DNA of 64,000 nucleotides. Source: an uncultured Sphaerochaeta sp. (GTDB taxonomy: Bacteria > Spirochaetota > Spirochaetia > Sphaerochaetales > Sphaerochaetaceae). Of the stretch, positions 1-8,241 are shown in pieces. The notes below the pieces were generated by a model, which saw only the letters and a list, made by a program, of their open reading frames with translations, was not told where the DNA came from and ran no database searches. Position 1 is the stretch's first letter. Every line of letters starts with the position of its first letter. The stretch is from positions 682,001-746,000 of the forward strand of contig NZ_OY781873.1 in NCBI RefSeq assembly GCF_963677075.1, in the 5' to 3' direction. The position numbers were made by a program, and so were the translations under genes.

Positions 1-32
1 TTGTACGTGCATGTACACCTCCCAGCCACTGA

Positions 33-64
33 CAAACAAAACGGGTGTTCAATTGAGCACCCCA
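33..64 (-). terminator. Possible terminator of the minus-strand GNAT gene
   Basis: An 8-bp stem (GGGTGTTC at 43-50, GAGCACCC at 55-62, one G-T wobble, AATT loop). Read on the minus strand it is followed by GTTTTGTTTG. It lies about 115 bases past the stop of the GNAT gene. The rest of 1-178 shows only short dyads, such as TGTAC-N6-GTACA at 2-17, and no gene. Confidence 0.4.
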
Positions 65-178
65 TACTAGGTAACGGGTCTTCCATAATGAAATCAGTAT
101 AGCAACAGTTTCACCCACCAGACAAGTGGAATAGACCAGGAGGGAAGGAAAAAGGTTTTCCGAGCCAAATGCCTTGGT

Positions 179-991
179 TTATAGGGTGTAGACCATCTCG
201 CTCTGGGTAAGGAGAAGGGAGAATCCCATGTGAGTCAATAGACCATTGATGTCCACACAATCACTGGATATATTCAGGATTCCCAGTGTTGGCGTTTCTG
301 TACAGTTTTTTGCTGCAATGATGGCTCTTTTGGCGAATCCTTGCCTTCGGTATTGTGGTTTAATATAGATTTGGGCTATTGAACCTTTAGTGGGATTGAA
401 GCAAATAACCCCGTGTTTGACAGAGTCCTGCACAATGTCATAGGCGGTAAATCCCCCACGACTAATACATGCATCGCTGTTCTGCCAGCTGGGGATACAG
501 TCTCCAGAAGGGATATTGATGCGCTCCTGTTTCTGCAACTGGACAGAGGATGTGTCTTCCAGCATTTCTTTCTTGATTTGGTAGCAAAGTAGGCTTCTTG
601 TGATGGTAAACCCGTGACTCAGATACAATTTCTTTGCTCGTTCATTTGTGTCGATAACCTCCAGGAAGAAGGAGGTGAAACCACGTTGCTTGATATGTGC
701 AAGCGTGGCATCGATCAATTGGTGGGCATATCCATTCCCCTGATAGGAAGGAATGATACCCGTTCCAGCATCATATGCATAGGTTCCCCTGATTGCGACC
801 AGGATAAACCCCACCAGTGTGCTCCCATCAAAAAGACCGATGGAGTCTTCAGGGGAGTATCCCAGGGCATGAAGATGTGCTTTCAGTTGTGCCTCGTTCA
901 TATGGATGGGAACCTCATAGTTGCTGAAGGCCTCATTCAGGACTTGGGCAAGTGTCTCAATAGATATGTGGGTGAGAGGGGATGTTACCAC
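179..991 (-). CDS. Tandem GNAT-family N-acetyltransferase
   Basis: Predicted acyl-CoA-dependent N-acetyltransferase of about 270 residues with two GNAT modules; the substrate is unknown. The first module carries the typical acetyl-CoA loop in IIPSYQGNGYAHQLI followed by N..A..LY..HGF. The second carries QYRRQGFAKRAI near the C-terminus. The longest frame starts upstream at 1069. The GTG at 989-991 is preferred because GGAGG sits 8 bases before it and the protein then starts with VVTSPL. That start overlaps the corA stop by a few bases, so the two genes are translationally coupled. I see no signal peptide, so it is cytosolic. It could acetylate an amine, an amino acid or a ribosomal protein. 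Confidence 0.8.
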   Translation of the reverse strand: MVTSPLTHISIETLAQVLNEAFSNYEVPIHMNEAQLKAHLHALGYSPEDSIGLFDGSTLVGFILVAIRGTYAYDAGTGIIPSYQGNGYAHQLIDATLAHIKQRGFTSFFLEVIDTNERAKKLYLSHGFTITRSLLCYQIKKEMLEDTSSVQLQKQERINIPSGDCIPSWQNSDACISRGGFTAYDIVQDSVKHGVICFNPTKGSIAQIYIKPQYRRQGFAKRAIIAAKNCTETPTLGILNISSDCVDINGLLTHMGFSLLLTQSEMVYTL

Positions 992-2037
992 CAGCGTTTC
1001 CTCCAGAAATAGTATGCCATCGCGAAGACCACCAGCATACAACACACCAACATTCCATAGAACCCCCACCTATAGGTTGCAAGGGGCATGTATGAGAAAT
1101 TCATCCCATAGAGACCGGTCAGAAAGGTCAAGGGGATGAATATGGTGCTGATAATTGTCAGTACTTTCATGATTGAGTTCATTTTGGTATCGAGGCTGGA
1201 GAGATAGACTTCCATGATACTGCTGACTGTTTCCCTGAGCATCTCACACTCTTCAGCAAGCCAGAGAGCATGGTCTTGGATGTCGGTGAGCAGTATCTTG
1301 GTATTCTTATCCAGAAAGGGGTGTTCCACTCTGATCATGGTGGCGAGGATATCTTTCAGGGGGCTGGTCATCCTCCTCAGCGAGAGAATCTTCGCCTTAT
1401 GCCTGTGGATGGTAGGTGCATCTGTGGAACTCGGCGAAGTAATCACAAGCTGTTCCAGCTCATCGGTCTCATTCTCCAGTTCATCAGCTCTCACCAGGTA
1501 TTGGTCAACAACCCGGTCGATGAGTGTGTGGAAGAGCAAACTACTGTCTCCTCCCTGCAATTTGGTCTGGGGATCTTCCAACTGACGTATGGCAGGGAGG
1601 AATACCTCACTTGCATACTCAGTGATGGAAAGCACCCAATGCTTTCCTAGGAACAGTGAGAGCTGCTGGTCTTCGGTGGTTTCCGTTGGAAGAATTCTCA
1701 GCGTGATGGCCAGATACTGCTCATAGCTGTCGAGTTTCAGGCGTTGATCGGTGGAGAATACATCCTCAAGGCTGAGGGTGGAAAGGGAAAAAGCCTTTGC
1801 AACCTCGACGATAGACATGATATTGGACAGTCCACTGATTTGCACCCAGCAACGTTGGTTCTCTTTCGGTAGTACAAACCCTTCTACCACCTCATATGAC
1901 CCTGCTGAGTAGAGGTGAGTACGAATTCTGGTCGCCTCGGGTTGTCCATCTCCCACAAAGACAAGGGATCCAGCAGCCAGTCCTTCCTTTTTCTTATGGA
2001 GGGGCTGGCGAGTTTGGTGCGTGTGATGAGGTTTCAT
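985..2037 (-). CDS. corA: CorA-family divalent cation transporter
   Basis: Pentameric Mg2+/Co2+ channel of the inner membrane. The 350 residues have the usual order: a large cytosolic N-terminal domain, a long helix, and two C-terminal membrane segments. The YGMNF signature sits between the segments, and the protein ends in a basic RKRWW tail. AGGAG lies just before the ATG. YhhN is upstream with a 9-base gap and the GNAT gene is downstream with overlap, so the three form one minus-strand operon. The length fits the family. The ion is not settled by sequence alone; Mg2+ is the usual one. Confidence 0.93.
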   Translation of the reverse strand: MKPHHTHQTRQPLHKKKEGLAAGSLVFVGDGQPEATRIRTHLYSAGSYEVVEGFVLPKENQRCWVQISGLSNIMSIVEVAKAFSLSTLSLEDVFSTDQRLKLDSYEQYLAITLRILPTETTEDQQLSLFLGKHWVLSITEYASEVFLPAIRQLEDPQTKLQGGDSSLLFHTLIDRVVDQYLVRADELENETDELEQLVITSPSSTDAPTIHRHKAKILSLRRMTSPLKDILATMIRVEHPFLDKNTKILLTDIQDHALWLAEECEMLRETVSSIMEVYLSSLDTKMNSIMKVLTIISTIFIPLTFLTGLYGMNFSYMPLATYRWGFYGMLVCCMLVVFAMAYYFWRKRWW

Positions 2038-2046
2038 TGTGTTCTC

Positions 2047-2649
2047 CTAGAGTGCGGTGAATCCAAGAACCAGTAAGAGTTGGGCGAGGATATAACTTCC
2101 CATTATACTGGTATCATTTACGTGTTTCATTGCAAGACTGTCCAATCCGATCATGGTATCGCTTATTATGAACAGCAATATTCCCATGATGCAGAGTAAT
2201 GAGGCAAGGCCGGTCAACAGGGAAGCAAGCATGAAAAGCAGTACAGTATATGCGAGGTATTTGACTGAACCCTTCTGCTTACCGATCAGGCGATACAACA
2301 TGCTATAGGGAATCATAAGGCCTGCAAAGGCAATGGCTGTAAGAATCCAGTCCACTCCCAACGATAGGATATGGATGCCGTAGAAGATGTGGCATACTGC
2401 AAAACTAGCCATACCCCAGAGAAACAGGGTACCTTGATTCCCCTTGGTCAACAAGGCATCCCCGATGGTGGCAAAGAGAAGCGCAGCAAGAAGCAGTGGA
2501 TAGTTCCCCTGTTGCATGAGAAATAGCATCAGGGTTGGCATCAACAAAACTTTTGTCAAATTTCCAAGAAATTGGTATCCTTCCGAGCGGAAGCTGAGGT
2601 GAGCAAAAGAGATGCCAAGATAAACCAAGAGGATGGTGTTCATATTCAT
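2047..2649 (-). CDS. YhhN/TMEM86-family membrane protein (lysoplasmalogenase-like)
   Basis: About 200 residues, almost all hydrophobic, with seven or eight predicted membrane helices. GNLTKVLLMPTLM and LLFATIGDALL, with an acidic residue inside a helix, are typical of the YhhN family. Eukaryotic members hydrolyse lysoplasmalogens; bacterial members are little studied. It is the first gene of the corA operon. The start is uncertain: a TTG at 2679, ATG at 2649 and ATG at 2643 are all possible and none has a clear ribosome binding site. Confidence 0.75.
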   Translation of the reverse strand: MNMNTILLVYLGISFAHLSFRSEGYQFLGNLTKVLLMPTLMLFLMQQGNYPLLLAALLFATIGDALLTKGNQGTLFLWGMASFAVCHIFYGIHILSLGVDWILTAIAFAGLMIPYSMLYRLIGKQKGSVKYLAYTVLLFMLASLLTGLASLLCIMGILLFIISDTMIGLDSLAMKHVNDTSIMGSYILAQLLLVLGFTAL

Positions 2650-2730
2650 AGGGTAGTGCACTGACCTGTTATCCTGCAAGGTAAATAACTCTGCAAATAC
2701 TGTAAAGACTAATCGATAATTAAATATTTG

Positions 2731-2759
2731 TTGACAGGGTGGTTTTTAGGGTATATAAA
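2731..2759 (+). promoter_or_regulatory. Sigma70-type promoter of TRAP cassette 1
   Basis: TTGACA at 2731-2736 and TATAAA at 2754-2759 with a 17-base spacer. It is the best-matching promoter seen in the window. The transcript would start near 2766, about 40 bases before dctP. Confidence 0.8.
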
Positions 2760-2771
2760 ATCATCAGACAA

Positions 2772-2784
2772 TCAGTCAAACTGA
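2772..2784. promoter_or_regulatory. Candidate GntR operator
   Basis: A perfect dyad TCAGT-CAA-ACTGA lies just after the predicted transcription start of cassette 1. Its position would block early transcription. The likely ligand-binding regulator is the GntR protein encoded at 5663-6358 in the same operon. The assignment is inference from position. Confidence 0.45.
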
Positions 2785-2805
2785 CAAAAAAAAGGAGTAT
2801 GGGAA

Positions 2806-3813
2806 ATGAAAAGAAAAATTTTCGTTGTAATTCTACTAGTGGTGAGTCTTTCTTTTATCTCAGCACAGGGAAACAAAGAAGACAGTGGTGTTATTGAATT
2901 CAAAGTAGTTGGAAATAACTCTTCTGCACTGGTAACTGAGGCTGCTAAAATGATGGCAGCTGAAATTGAATCCAAATCCAATGGTGAACTGAAGCCAGTT
3001 TTGTATCTTGAAGGACAATTGGGTGACAATGATGAGGATTTAAACACAGGGCTCTCTGAAGGAAACTATGAGATGCTTGTGAATGCTGAAATGCTTTTTA
3101 ACTGGGCTGTTCCTGAGTGGATGGAGTTGTTCAATATGGCATTTATTTTTGACAGCCAGCAACATCTTCAAAATTTCTGGAATAGTGAAGTGGGTGCAGA
3201 GTTGGCACAAACTCTTCTAGACAAATATAATGTCTATGCGTATTTGAATACGATTGCCCTGAGGGGACCTCGCTATCTTACAGCTAATGTTCCAGTAAAG
3301 AGTGTTGCGGATATGGCAGGTATCAAATTAAGAACTCCTAATAATGCTGGAGTAATTGCATCTTGGAAGGCTACAGGTGCAAATGTTACTCCGGTTGCTT
3401 GGGGTGAACTGTATGGAGCATTGCAGAATGGTATCGTAAATGCACAGGAGAATCCTCTTGCAAATATTGATCAGGCAGGCATGTATCAAGTTCAGGATTA
3501 TTTGATGCAGACCGAGCATCAGTACACTAATTATTTCATCTATATGGCAAATGATTGGTGGTCCGATCTAACTGACGCACACAAGGCTATTATTTCAGAA
3601 GCTATTGATAATGCGTTTACATGGCATAATGAGCAAGTCAATGCTGAAGATATGGAATTCTTAAAGAAATTCCAAGAGAAAGGAATGACCCTGATTACAA
3701 AAGACCAAATTGATATTGAGTCATTTAAAAAGGCCATTACACCTGTATTGTTGGAAGAGAACAAGGATAAATATCCAGCTGGTGCTTATGAGAAAATCTC
3801 TAGCTTGAGATAA
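2806..3813 (+). CDS. dctP: TRAP transporter substrate-binding protein, cassette 1
   Basis: Periplasmic DctP-type receptor of 335 residues that delivers an organic acid to the DctQM permease. The N-terminus is a signal peptide (MKRKIFVVILLVVSLSF) ending in SAQG and has no lipobox cysteine. The mid-protein motif KLRTPNNAG contains the arginine that in most DctP proteins binds the substrate carboxylate. It is followed by WGELYGALQNGIVNAQENP, the usual ligand-pocket stretch. AAAGGAG precedes the ATG. It is the first gene of a TRAP/GntR/transketolase operon. Ligand identity cannot be read from sequence; a sugar acid or similar anion fits the neighbours. Confidence 0.92.
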   Translation: MKRKIFVVILLVVSLSFISAQGNKEDSGVIEFKVVGNNSSALVTEAAKMMAAEIESKSNGELKPVLYLEGQLGDNDEDLNTGLSEGNYEMLVNAEMLFNWAVPEWMELFNMAFIFDSQQHLQNFWNSEVGAELAQTLLDKYNVYAYLNTIALRGPRYLTANVPVKSVADMAGIKLRTPNNAGVIASWKATGANVTPVAWGELYGALQNGIVNAQENPLANIDQAGMYQVQDYLMQTEHQYTNYFIYMANDWWSDLTDAHKAIISEAIDNAFTWHNEQVNAEDMEFLKKFQEKGMTLITKDQIDIESFKKAITPVLLEENKDKYPAGAYEKISSLR

Positions 3814-3842
3814 GTGTCTCATGCTGAAGGGAAGGGGAATGT

Positions 3843-4367
3843 ATGTTTAAAAAATTAACATCAATTGTGAGCCGTATTGCAGAAATACTTGAAACAGTTG
3901 TCAAATTTGCCGCAATGGCCGTTTTGGTTGTACTTCTTTGTGTGATTTTCTTTCAGGTTGTGAGAAGGATGATCACAGGGAATTCCTTTACCGAAATTGA
4001 AGAATTTTCAATTGTGATGGCAGCTTGGTTGGGGTTCTTGACTCTTTCTTTCGCTGCTAGGAAAAGAGTACATGTACGGATTGATGTCTTTGCAAATAAA
4101 TTCCCCTTACCCTTTCAACATGTATTGTCAATGTTTATTACTGCATTAACGCTGTATGCCTCATCAAGCTTGGTTGTGTATGGATGGCAACTAACAATGA
4201 AGAAGGCCCATGTACCTCTTGCAATTCTTCCTATGAACGCAGGTTGGTGGTATTTAGCATTTCCTGTAGGAATGGCACTCACAAGTTTTTTCTTGCTTGA
4301 TGCTTTGTTGCAAGAGATATCAAGAATATTGGGAATAACGAGAAAAGATGAAATGGAGGCTAACTAA
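3843..4367 (+). CDS. dctQ: TRAP transporter small membrane subunit, cassette 1
   Basis: DctQ-type subunit of 174 residues with four predicted membrane helices. The motif F.EIEEFSIVMAAWLGFLTLSFAARKRVHVRIDVF is typical of the family. It holds the large subunit in a membrane scaffold and contacts the loaded receptor. AGGGGA lies a few bases before the ATG. Its stop overlaps the start of dctM by one base, as is common for QM pairs. Confidence 0.9.
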   Translation: MFKKLTSIVSRIAEILETVVKFAAMAVLVVLLCVIFFQVVRRMITGNSFTEIEEFSIVMAAWLGFLTLSFAARKRVHVRIDVFANKFPLPFQHVLSMFITALTLYASSSLVVYGWQLTMKKAHVPLAILPMNAGWWYLAFPVGMALTSFFLLDALLQEISRILGITRKDEMEAN

Positions 4368-5647
4368 TGTGGGTAATAATTAGCTTTTTGATAATGATTT
4401 TGCTAGGAGTCCCTGTAGGGTATTCCATGGTGTTGGTAGCCTTCTTCTTTGTTAAGTTTACCGGTGTGGTGAATATGTCATTTATCCCTACTGCGATGGT
4501 GAGTGGTATTTCTTCCTATACTATGCTTGCTATTCCATTTTTTATGCTTGTTGGGGAATTGATGAATAGCAGTGGGATTACGAAAAGGATTTTTAAATTT
4601 GCTGATGCAGGAGTCGGCCATATCACTGGAGGACTCGGGCATGTGAATGTACTTTCCAGTATGATTTTTGCAGGCATGTCTGGTGCCGCAGTGGCAGATG
4701 TAGCTGGTCTTGGTGCAATAGAAATAAAAGCAATGAAAGATCAGAACTATGATGCAGATTTTGCTGTCGGAGTAACGGCTGCGTCATCGATTATTGGACC
4801 AATCATCCCGCCTAGTAGTCCGATGGTTCTATTTGGTATTGCTGCTGGAATTTCGATCGGCGGATTATTTATGGGAGGAATTACCGTAGGCATTATCATG
4901 GGGCTCTTTATGATGACTACTGTGTATATCATTGCGAAGAAACGAAATTATCCTCGCCATGAAAGGTACCCGTTTAAAACAAGAGTGCAGGCCTTTTGGT
5001 CAGCTTTGCCGGCATTGCTCGCACCAGTTCTGCTGATTGGCGGCATATTTTCTGGATATTTTACACCTACAGAAGCCGCTACAGTTGCTGCCTTCTACTC
5101 TTTGTTCGTAGGAGTGTTTCTCTACAAGGATTTTTCTTTTAGGGATCTTCCTAAGGTACTTGCTGTGGCTGTAGAGAACCTTGGTATGGTAATGTTGTTG
5201 ATGGCTTCAGGTAAACTGTTTGCCTGGGTGCTAGGGATGGAGAAAATTGCAGAATTGGCAGCGAGTTTCATATTTGCTCTCACTGATAGCAAGGTGATTA
5301 TCCTTCTTCTGATAAATCTTGTCTTACTTTTCATGGGAACGTTCATGGAAACAAACGCGAGTATTTTTATTCTAACTCCAATAATGCTTCCAATAATACA
5401 TTCTATAGGGATGCATCCGATTCAATTTGGTGTTATTTTTATATTTGCCTTAATGATTGGTTTGTTGACACCACCAATGGCAATGTGTTTGTTTCTCACT
5501 TCAAAAATTGGGGGAATTACCTTTAACCAAGCATTTAAGGCCGTTAAACCCTACTACATTGGGCTGATTGTGGTGTTGATTCTAATCAATATGTTTCCTT
5601 CAATCACATTAGCAGTTCCAAAGTTGCTTTTAGGGAGTTCATTCTAG
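4367..5647 (+). CDS. dctM: TRAP transporter large membrane subunit, cassette 1
   Basis: DctM-type Na+-coupled permease of 426 residues with about 11-12 membrane helices. Family hallmarks are AIPFFMLVGELMNSSGI, the glycine-rich FAGMSGAAVADVAGLG hairpin, ASSIIGPIIPPSSPMVLFG and LMIGLLTPPMAMCLFLTS. GGAGG precedes the ATG by six bases. It works with dctP and dctQ just upstream. The overall length is normal, with no sign of damage. Confidence 0.93.
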   Translation: MWVIISFLIMILLGVPVGYSMVLVAFFFVKFTGVVNMSFIPTAMVSGISSYTMLAIPFFMLVGELMNSSGITKRIFKFADAGVGHITGGLGHVNVLSSMIFAGMSGAAVADVAGLGAIEIKAMKDQNYDADFAVGVTAASSIIGPIIPPSSPMVLFGIAAGISIGGLFMGGITVGIIMGLFMMTTVYIIAKKRNYPRHERYPFKTRVQAFWSALPALLAPVLLIGGIFSGYFTPTEAATVAAFYSLFVGVFLYKDFSFRDLPKVLAVAVENLGMVMLLMASGKLFAWVLGMEKIAELAASFIFALTDSKVIILLLINLVLLFMGTFMETNASIFILTPIMLPIIHSIGMHPIQFGVIFIFALMIGLLTPPMAMCLFLTSKIGGITFNQAFKAVKPYYIGLIVVLILINMFPSITLAVPKLLLGSSF

Positions 5648-5662
5648 AGTGGGAGTAACCTG

Positions 5663-6358
5663 ATGAAACAAGTAAAGAAACAATCTGTCGTTGACATTGC
5701 TTCAGAACAAATTATTGAATATCTAAAGAGTGATGAAATTAATCTCGGAGATAAGCTTCCTGTTGAGTATGAAATGTGTAATTTGCTTAATATCAGTAGG
5801 GCTACACTGCGCGAAGTTTATAGAAAGCTCCAATCCCAAGGATATCTGGAGATTAAAAATGGAAAGGGTGCTTTTGTAAAAAATAAGCAGCAGGATATTC
5901 TCCAAAGGGCTACAAACTGGTTTAGGGAACATGATGCACAATTACAAAGCTATCTAGAGGTGCGTTTGTATCTTGACCCGCTTGCTGGTAAGCTAGCTGC
6001 TCAGAACCGCAATGAAAAAGATATCACACATTTAAAAACAATCCAGCAAGAGTTTGAGAAGTCAATTGCAGAAAGAGATAATATTAAGATGGCTAGTCTA
6101 GATGCGGAATTGCATAAAGCTATTGTCCAGATCAGTAAGAATGATTTATTGATTGCATTAGTCCAAATTGTCAACTATTACTTTGAACAACTGCGTCAGA
6201 CAAGTTTCATGGTCGAAAGTCATGCAATGCATGCAATACAGCCACATCGTAATATTATTGATGCAATAGAAACAGGTGATTTTGTACTTGCTGAGAGGGA
6301 AAGTATCAATCACATGAAAATTGCGTTGCGCGATCTTTGTGGGGTAGAAAACCCCTAA
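5663..6358 (+). CDS. GntR/FadR-type (FCD) transcriptional regulator, cassette 1
   Basis: A 231-residue regulator. An N-terminal winged helix-turn-helix (residues about 8-70, LGDKLPVEYEMCNLLNISRATLREVYRKL) is followed by an all-helical FCD ligand-binding domain. That domain has the acid/His pattern (D.ELHKAIV, H..I..AI) that in this family usually binds a metal and an organic acid. It sits between the transporter and the transketolase genes, 15 bases after dctM, so it probably senses the imported acid or a product and controls this operon through the dyad at 2772-2784. The gene is strongly AT-rich. Confidence 0.88.
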   Translation: MKQVKKQSVVDIASEQIIEYLKSDEINLGDKLPVEYEMCNLLNISRATLREVYRKLQSQGYLEIKNGKGAFVKNKQQDILQRATNWFREHDAQLQSYLEVRLYLDPLAGKLAAQNRNEKDITHLKTIQQEFEKSIAERDNIKMASLDAELHKAIVQISKNDLLIALVQIVNYYFEQLRQTSFMVESHAMHAIQPHRNIIDAIETGDFVLAERESINHMKIALRDLCGVENP

Positions 6359-6387
6359 ATTCGAATATAACAAAGGACACAATATTA

Positions 6388-7206
6388 ATGACTAGTCTCA
6401 AAGAAAAATGCAATAGCATTCGAAAAGATGTGCTATATATGCTTAATAAAGCTGGAAGTGGTCATGCAGGAGGCTCTCTCTCTGCAATTGAAATTCTAGT
6501 AGGTTTATATTATTCAAAGATGAATTTTAATCCACTTGATGTGGATAATCCAAATCGCGATAGATTTGTCTTAAGCAAAGGCCATGCTGCTCCTGTTCTC
6601 TACGCAATTCTTGCAGATCTTGGTGTTATTGATTCCTCCGAATTGCTCACATTAAGGAAATTACATAGTAATCTGCAGGGACATCCTGATAGTAAAAAAG
6701 TACGGGGTGTAGAAGCATCTACAGGGTCTCTAGGGCAAGGTTGTTCCATAGCTGTTGGTATGGCAATGGCAGCAAAAGCACAGTATAGCGATGCACATAT
6801 CTATACCTTGCTTGGAGATGGAGAATTGCAGGAAGGTCTTGTATGGGAAGCCTGCATGGCTGCTTCAGCATATAAATTGGATAATTTCACGATGATAGTT
6901 GATTACAATGGAATTCAGTTGGATGGATTCTGTGATGACATTTTACCTATGGGTGATTTGAATGCGAAATTTTCTGCTTTCGGGTTTCATGTAATCGATC
7001 TTCTAGATGGTAATGATATAAATGCAGTAATCACTGGACTTTTTCAAGCAAGTGTACCGGGAAAGCCAACTTGTATAATTGCTCATACCATCAAGGGAAA
7101 AGGAATTTCCTTTATAGAGAATCAGGTTGGATGGCATGGAAGAGTGCCTACTGATGAGGAACTGTCTTCAGCAATGAAAGAATTACAGGATACAGCACAT
7201 GTTTAA
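6388..7206 (+). CDS. Transketolase, N-terminal (thiamine-diphosphate PP) subunit, cassette 1
   Basis: First half of a two-subunit transketolase, 272 residues. It has the substrate-channel motif AGSGHAGGSLSAIEIL, the invariant LSKGHAAPVLYA, and the thiamine-diphosphate/metal site GDGELQEG followed about 25 residues later by DYNGIQ. The longest frame starts at 6337, inside the regulator gene. The ATG at 6388 has AAGGA ten bases upstream and gives the normal family N-terminus. With the next gene it would move two-carbon units between sugars. No pentose or hexose kinase lies in the operon, so the acceptor may be non-phosphorylated or carry another anionic group. Confidence 0.9.
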   Translation: MTSLKEKCNSIRKDVLYMLNKAGSGHAGGSLSAIEILVGLYYSKMNFNPLDVDNPNRDRFVLSKGHAAPVLYAILADLGVIDSSELLTLRKLHSNLQGHPDSKKVRGVEASTGSLGQGCSIAVGMAMAAKAQYSDAHIYTLLGDGELQEGLVWEACMAASAYKLDNFTMIVDYNGIQLDGFCDDILPMGDLNAKFSAFGFHVIDLLDGNDINAVITGLFQASVPGKPTCIIAHTIKGKGISFIENQVGWHGRVPTDEELSSAMKELQDTAHV

Positions 7207-8143
7207 GACAAAGAAAATGATCAGGAGTGCTTACGGAGAAGCTCTTGCTGAACTGGGAGCAGTGAAAAAGGATGTTGTTGTTTTAGATGCAGATTTGTCG
7301 CATGCAACAATGACTAATAAGTTTGCCGAGAAATATCCAGAAAGGTTCTTTAATATTGGGATTGCTGAAGCAAACCTCATGTGTATTTCTGCTGGTATGT
7401 CTACTATGGGATTCATCCCCTTTTGCAGTACCTTTGCTCTATTTGGTGCAGGAAGGGCTTACGAACAAATTCGTAACAGTATTGCCTATCCGAATTTCAA
7501 TGTGAAGGTATGTTGTACCCATGCAGGGGTCACGGTAGGAGAAGATGGAGGGAGCCATCAGAGTGTCGAGGATATCGCCTTGATGCGTGTGATACCAGGG
7601 ATGACCATTGTGGTTCCCTGTGATGCAAATGAAGCAAGGGAAGCAGTCTTTGCAATCGCTGAGTATAACGGCCCTGCCTATTTGCGATTGGCAAGATCGC
7701 CAAGTCCTGTCCTTGCAGAGAAGCACCCATTCAAGCTTGGGAAAGCAAATGTGCTACGTGAGGGAGAAGATTTAGTAATCTTCGCTTGTGGGATTATGGT
7801 TGATACTGCATTGATGTGTGCCGATGAACTAAGCTCAGAACATTTTGTATCTGTAGCAGTCGTCAATGTGCATACAATCAAACCGATTGATGAGCAATGC
7901 ATTCTTGCGTATGCCCATACGTGCAAAACTGTTGTGACATTAGAAGAACATAGTGTAATCGGCGGTTTGGGTGATGCAGTTGCTGAAGTATTGATTGGAA
8001 CTGGTCCGCTTAGATTTAAAAAAATTGGCATTCAGGACAGGTTTGGACAATCAGGAACACCAGAAGAATTGCTTGAGGAGTATGGATTGAGTTATTCAAA
8101 GATCCTTGCACAGATTAAAGATTTACTCTTTTCTCAGGTTTGA
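7199..8143 (+). CDS. Transketolase, C-terminal (Pyr) subunit, cassette 1
   Basis: Second half of the split transketolase, 314 residues. The catalytic glutamate that activates thiamine diphosphate is seen in FNIGIAEANL (about E57). The substrate-contact motif GGSHQSVEDIALMR and the C-terminal domain with EEHSVIGGLGDAVAEVL follow. It overlaps the N-subunit gene by eight bases. A later ATG at 7217 is also possible. Base composition is uneven: about 7501-7740 is richer in G+C than the rest of the gene. Confidence 0.9.
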   Translation: MFKTKKMIRSAYGEALAELGAVKKDVVVLDADLSHATMTNKFAEKYPERFFNIGIAEANLMCISAGMSTMGFIPFCSTFALFGAGRAYEQIRNSIAYPNFNVKVCCTHAGVTVGEDGGSHQSVEDIALMRVIPGMTIVVPCDANEAREAVFAIAEYNGPAYLRLARSPSPVLAEKHPFKLGKANVLREGEDLVIFACGIMVDTALMCADELSSEHFVSVAVVNVHTIKPIDEQCILAYAHTCKTVVTLEEHSVIGGLGDAVAEVLIGTGPLRFKKIGIQDRFGQSGTPEELLEEYGLSYSKILAQIKDLLFSQV

Positions 8144-8204
8144 AACGGGTTCCCGCATTTTTTATCGATCTGTATGTGAAAAAACGATTATTCTACCGAC
8201 TATT

Positions 8205-8233
8205 TTGCCATCATTGTAGAATTCTGTTATAAT
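8205..8233 (+). promoter_or_regulatory. Promoter giving a leaderless topoisomerase mRNA
   Basis: TTGCCA at 8205-8210 and a perfect TATAAT at 8228-8233 with a 17-base spacer. The ATG is at 8242, so only eight bases separate the -10 box and the start codon. There is no ribosome binding site. Transcription should begin at or within two bases of the ATG. Confidence 0.8.
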
Positions 8234-8241
8234 GCACAGTC

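Noticed and set aside
8144-8176. Terminator after the cassette 1 transketolase
   Set aside because: CGGG-TT-CCCG followed by T residues has a loop too small for a normal hairpin, so I did not list it as a terminator.
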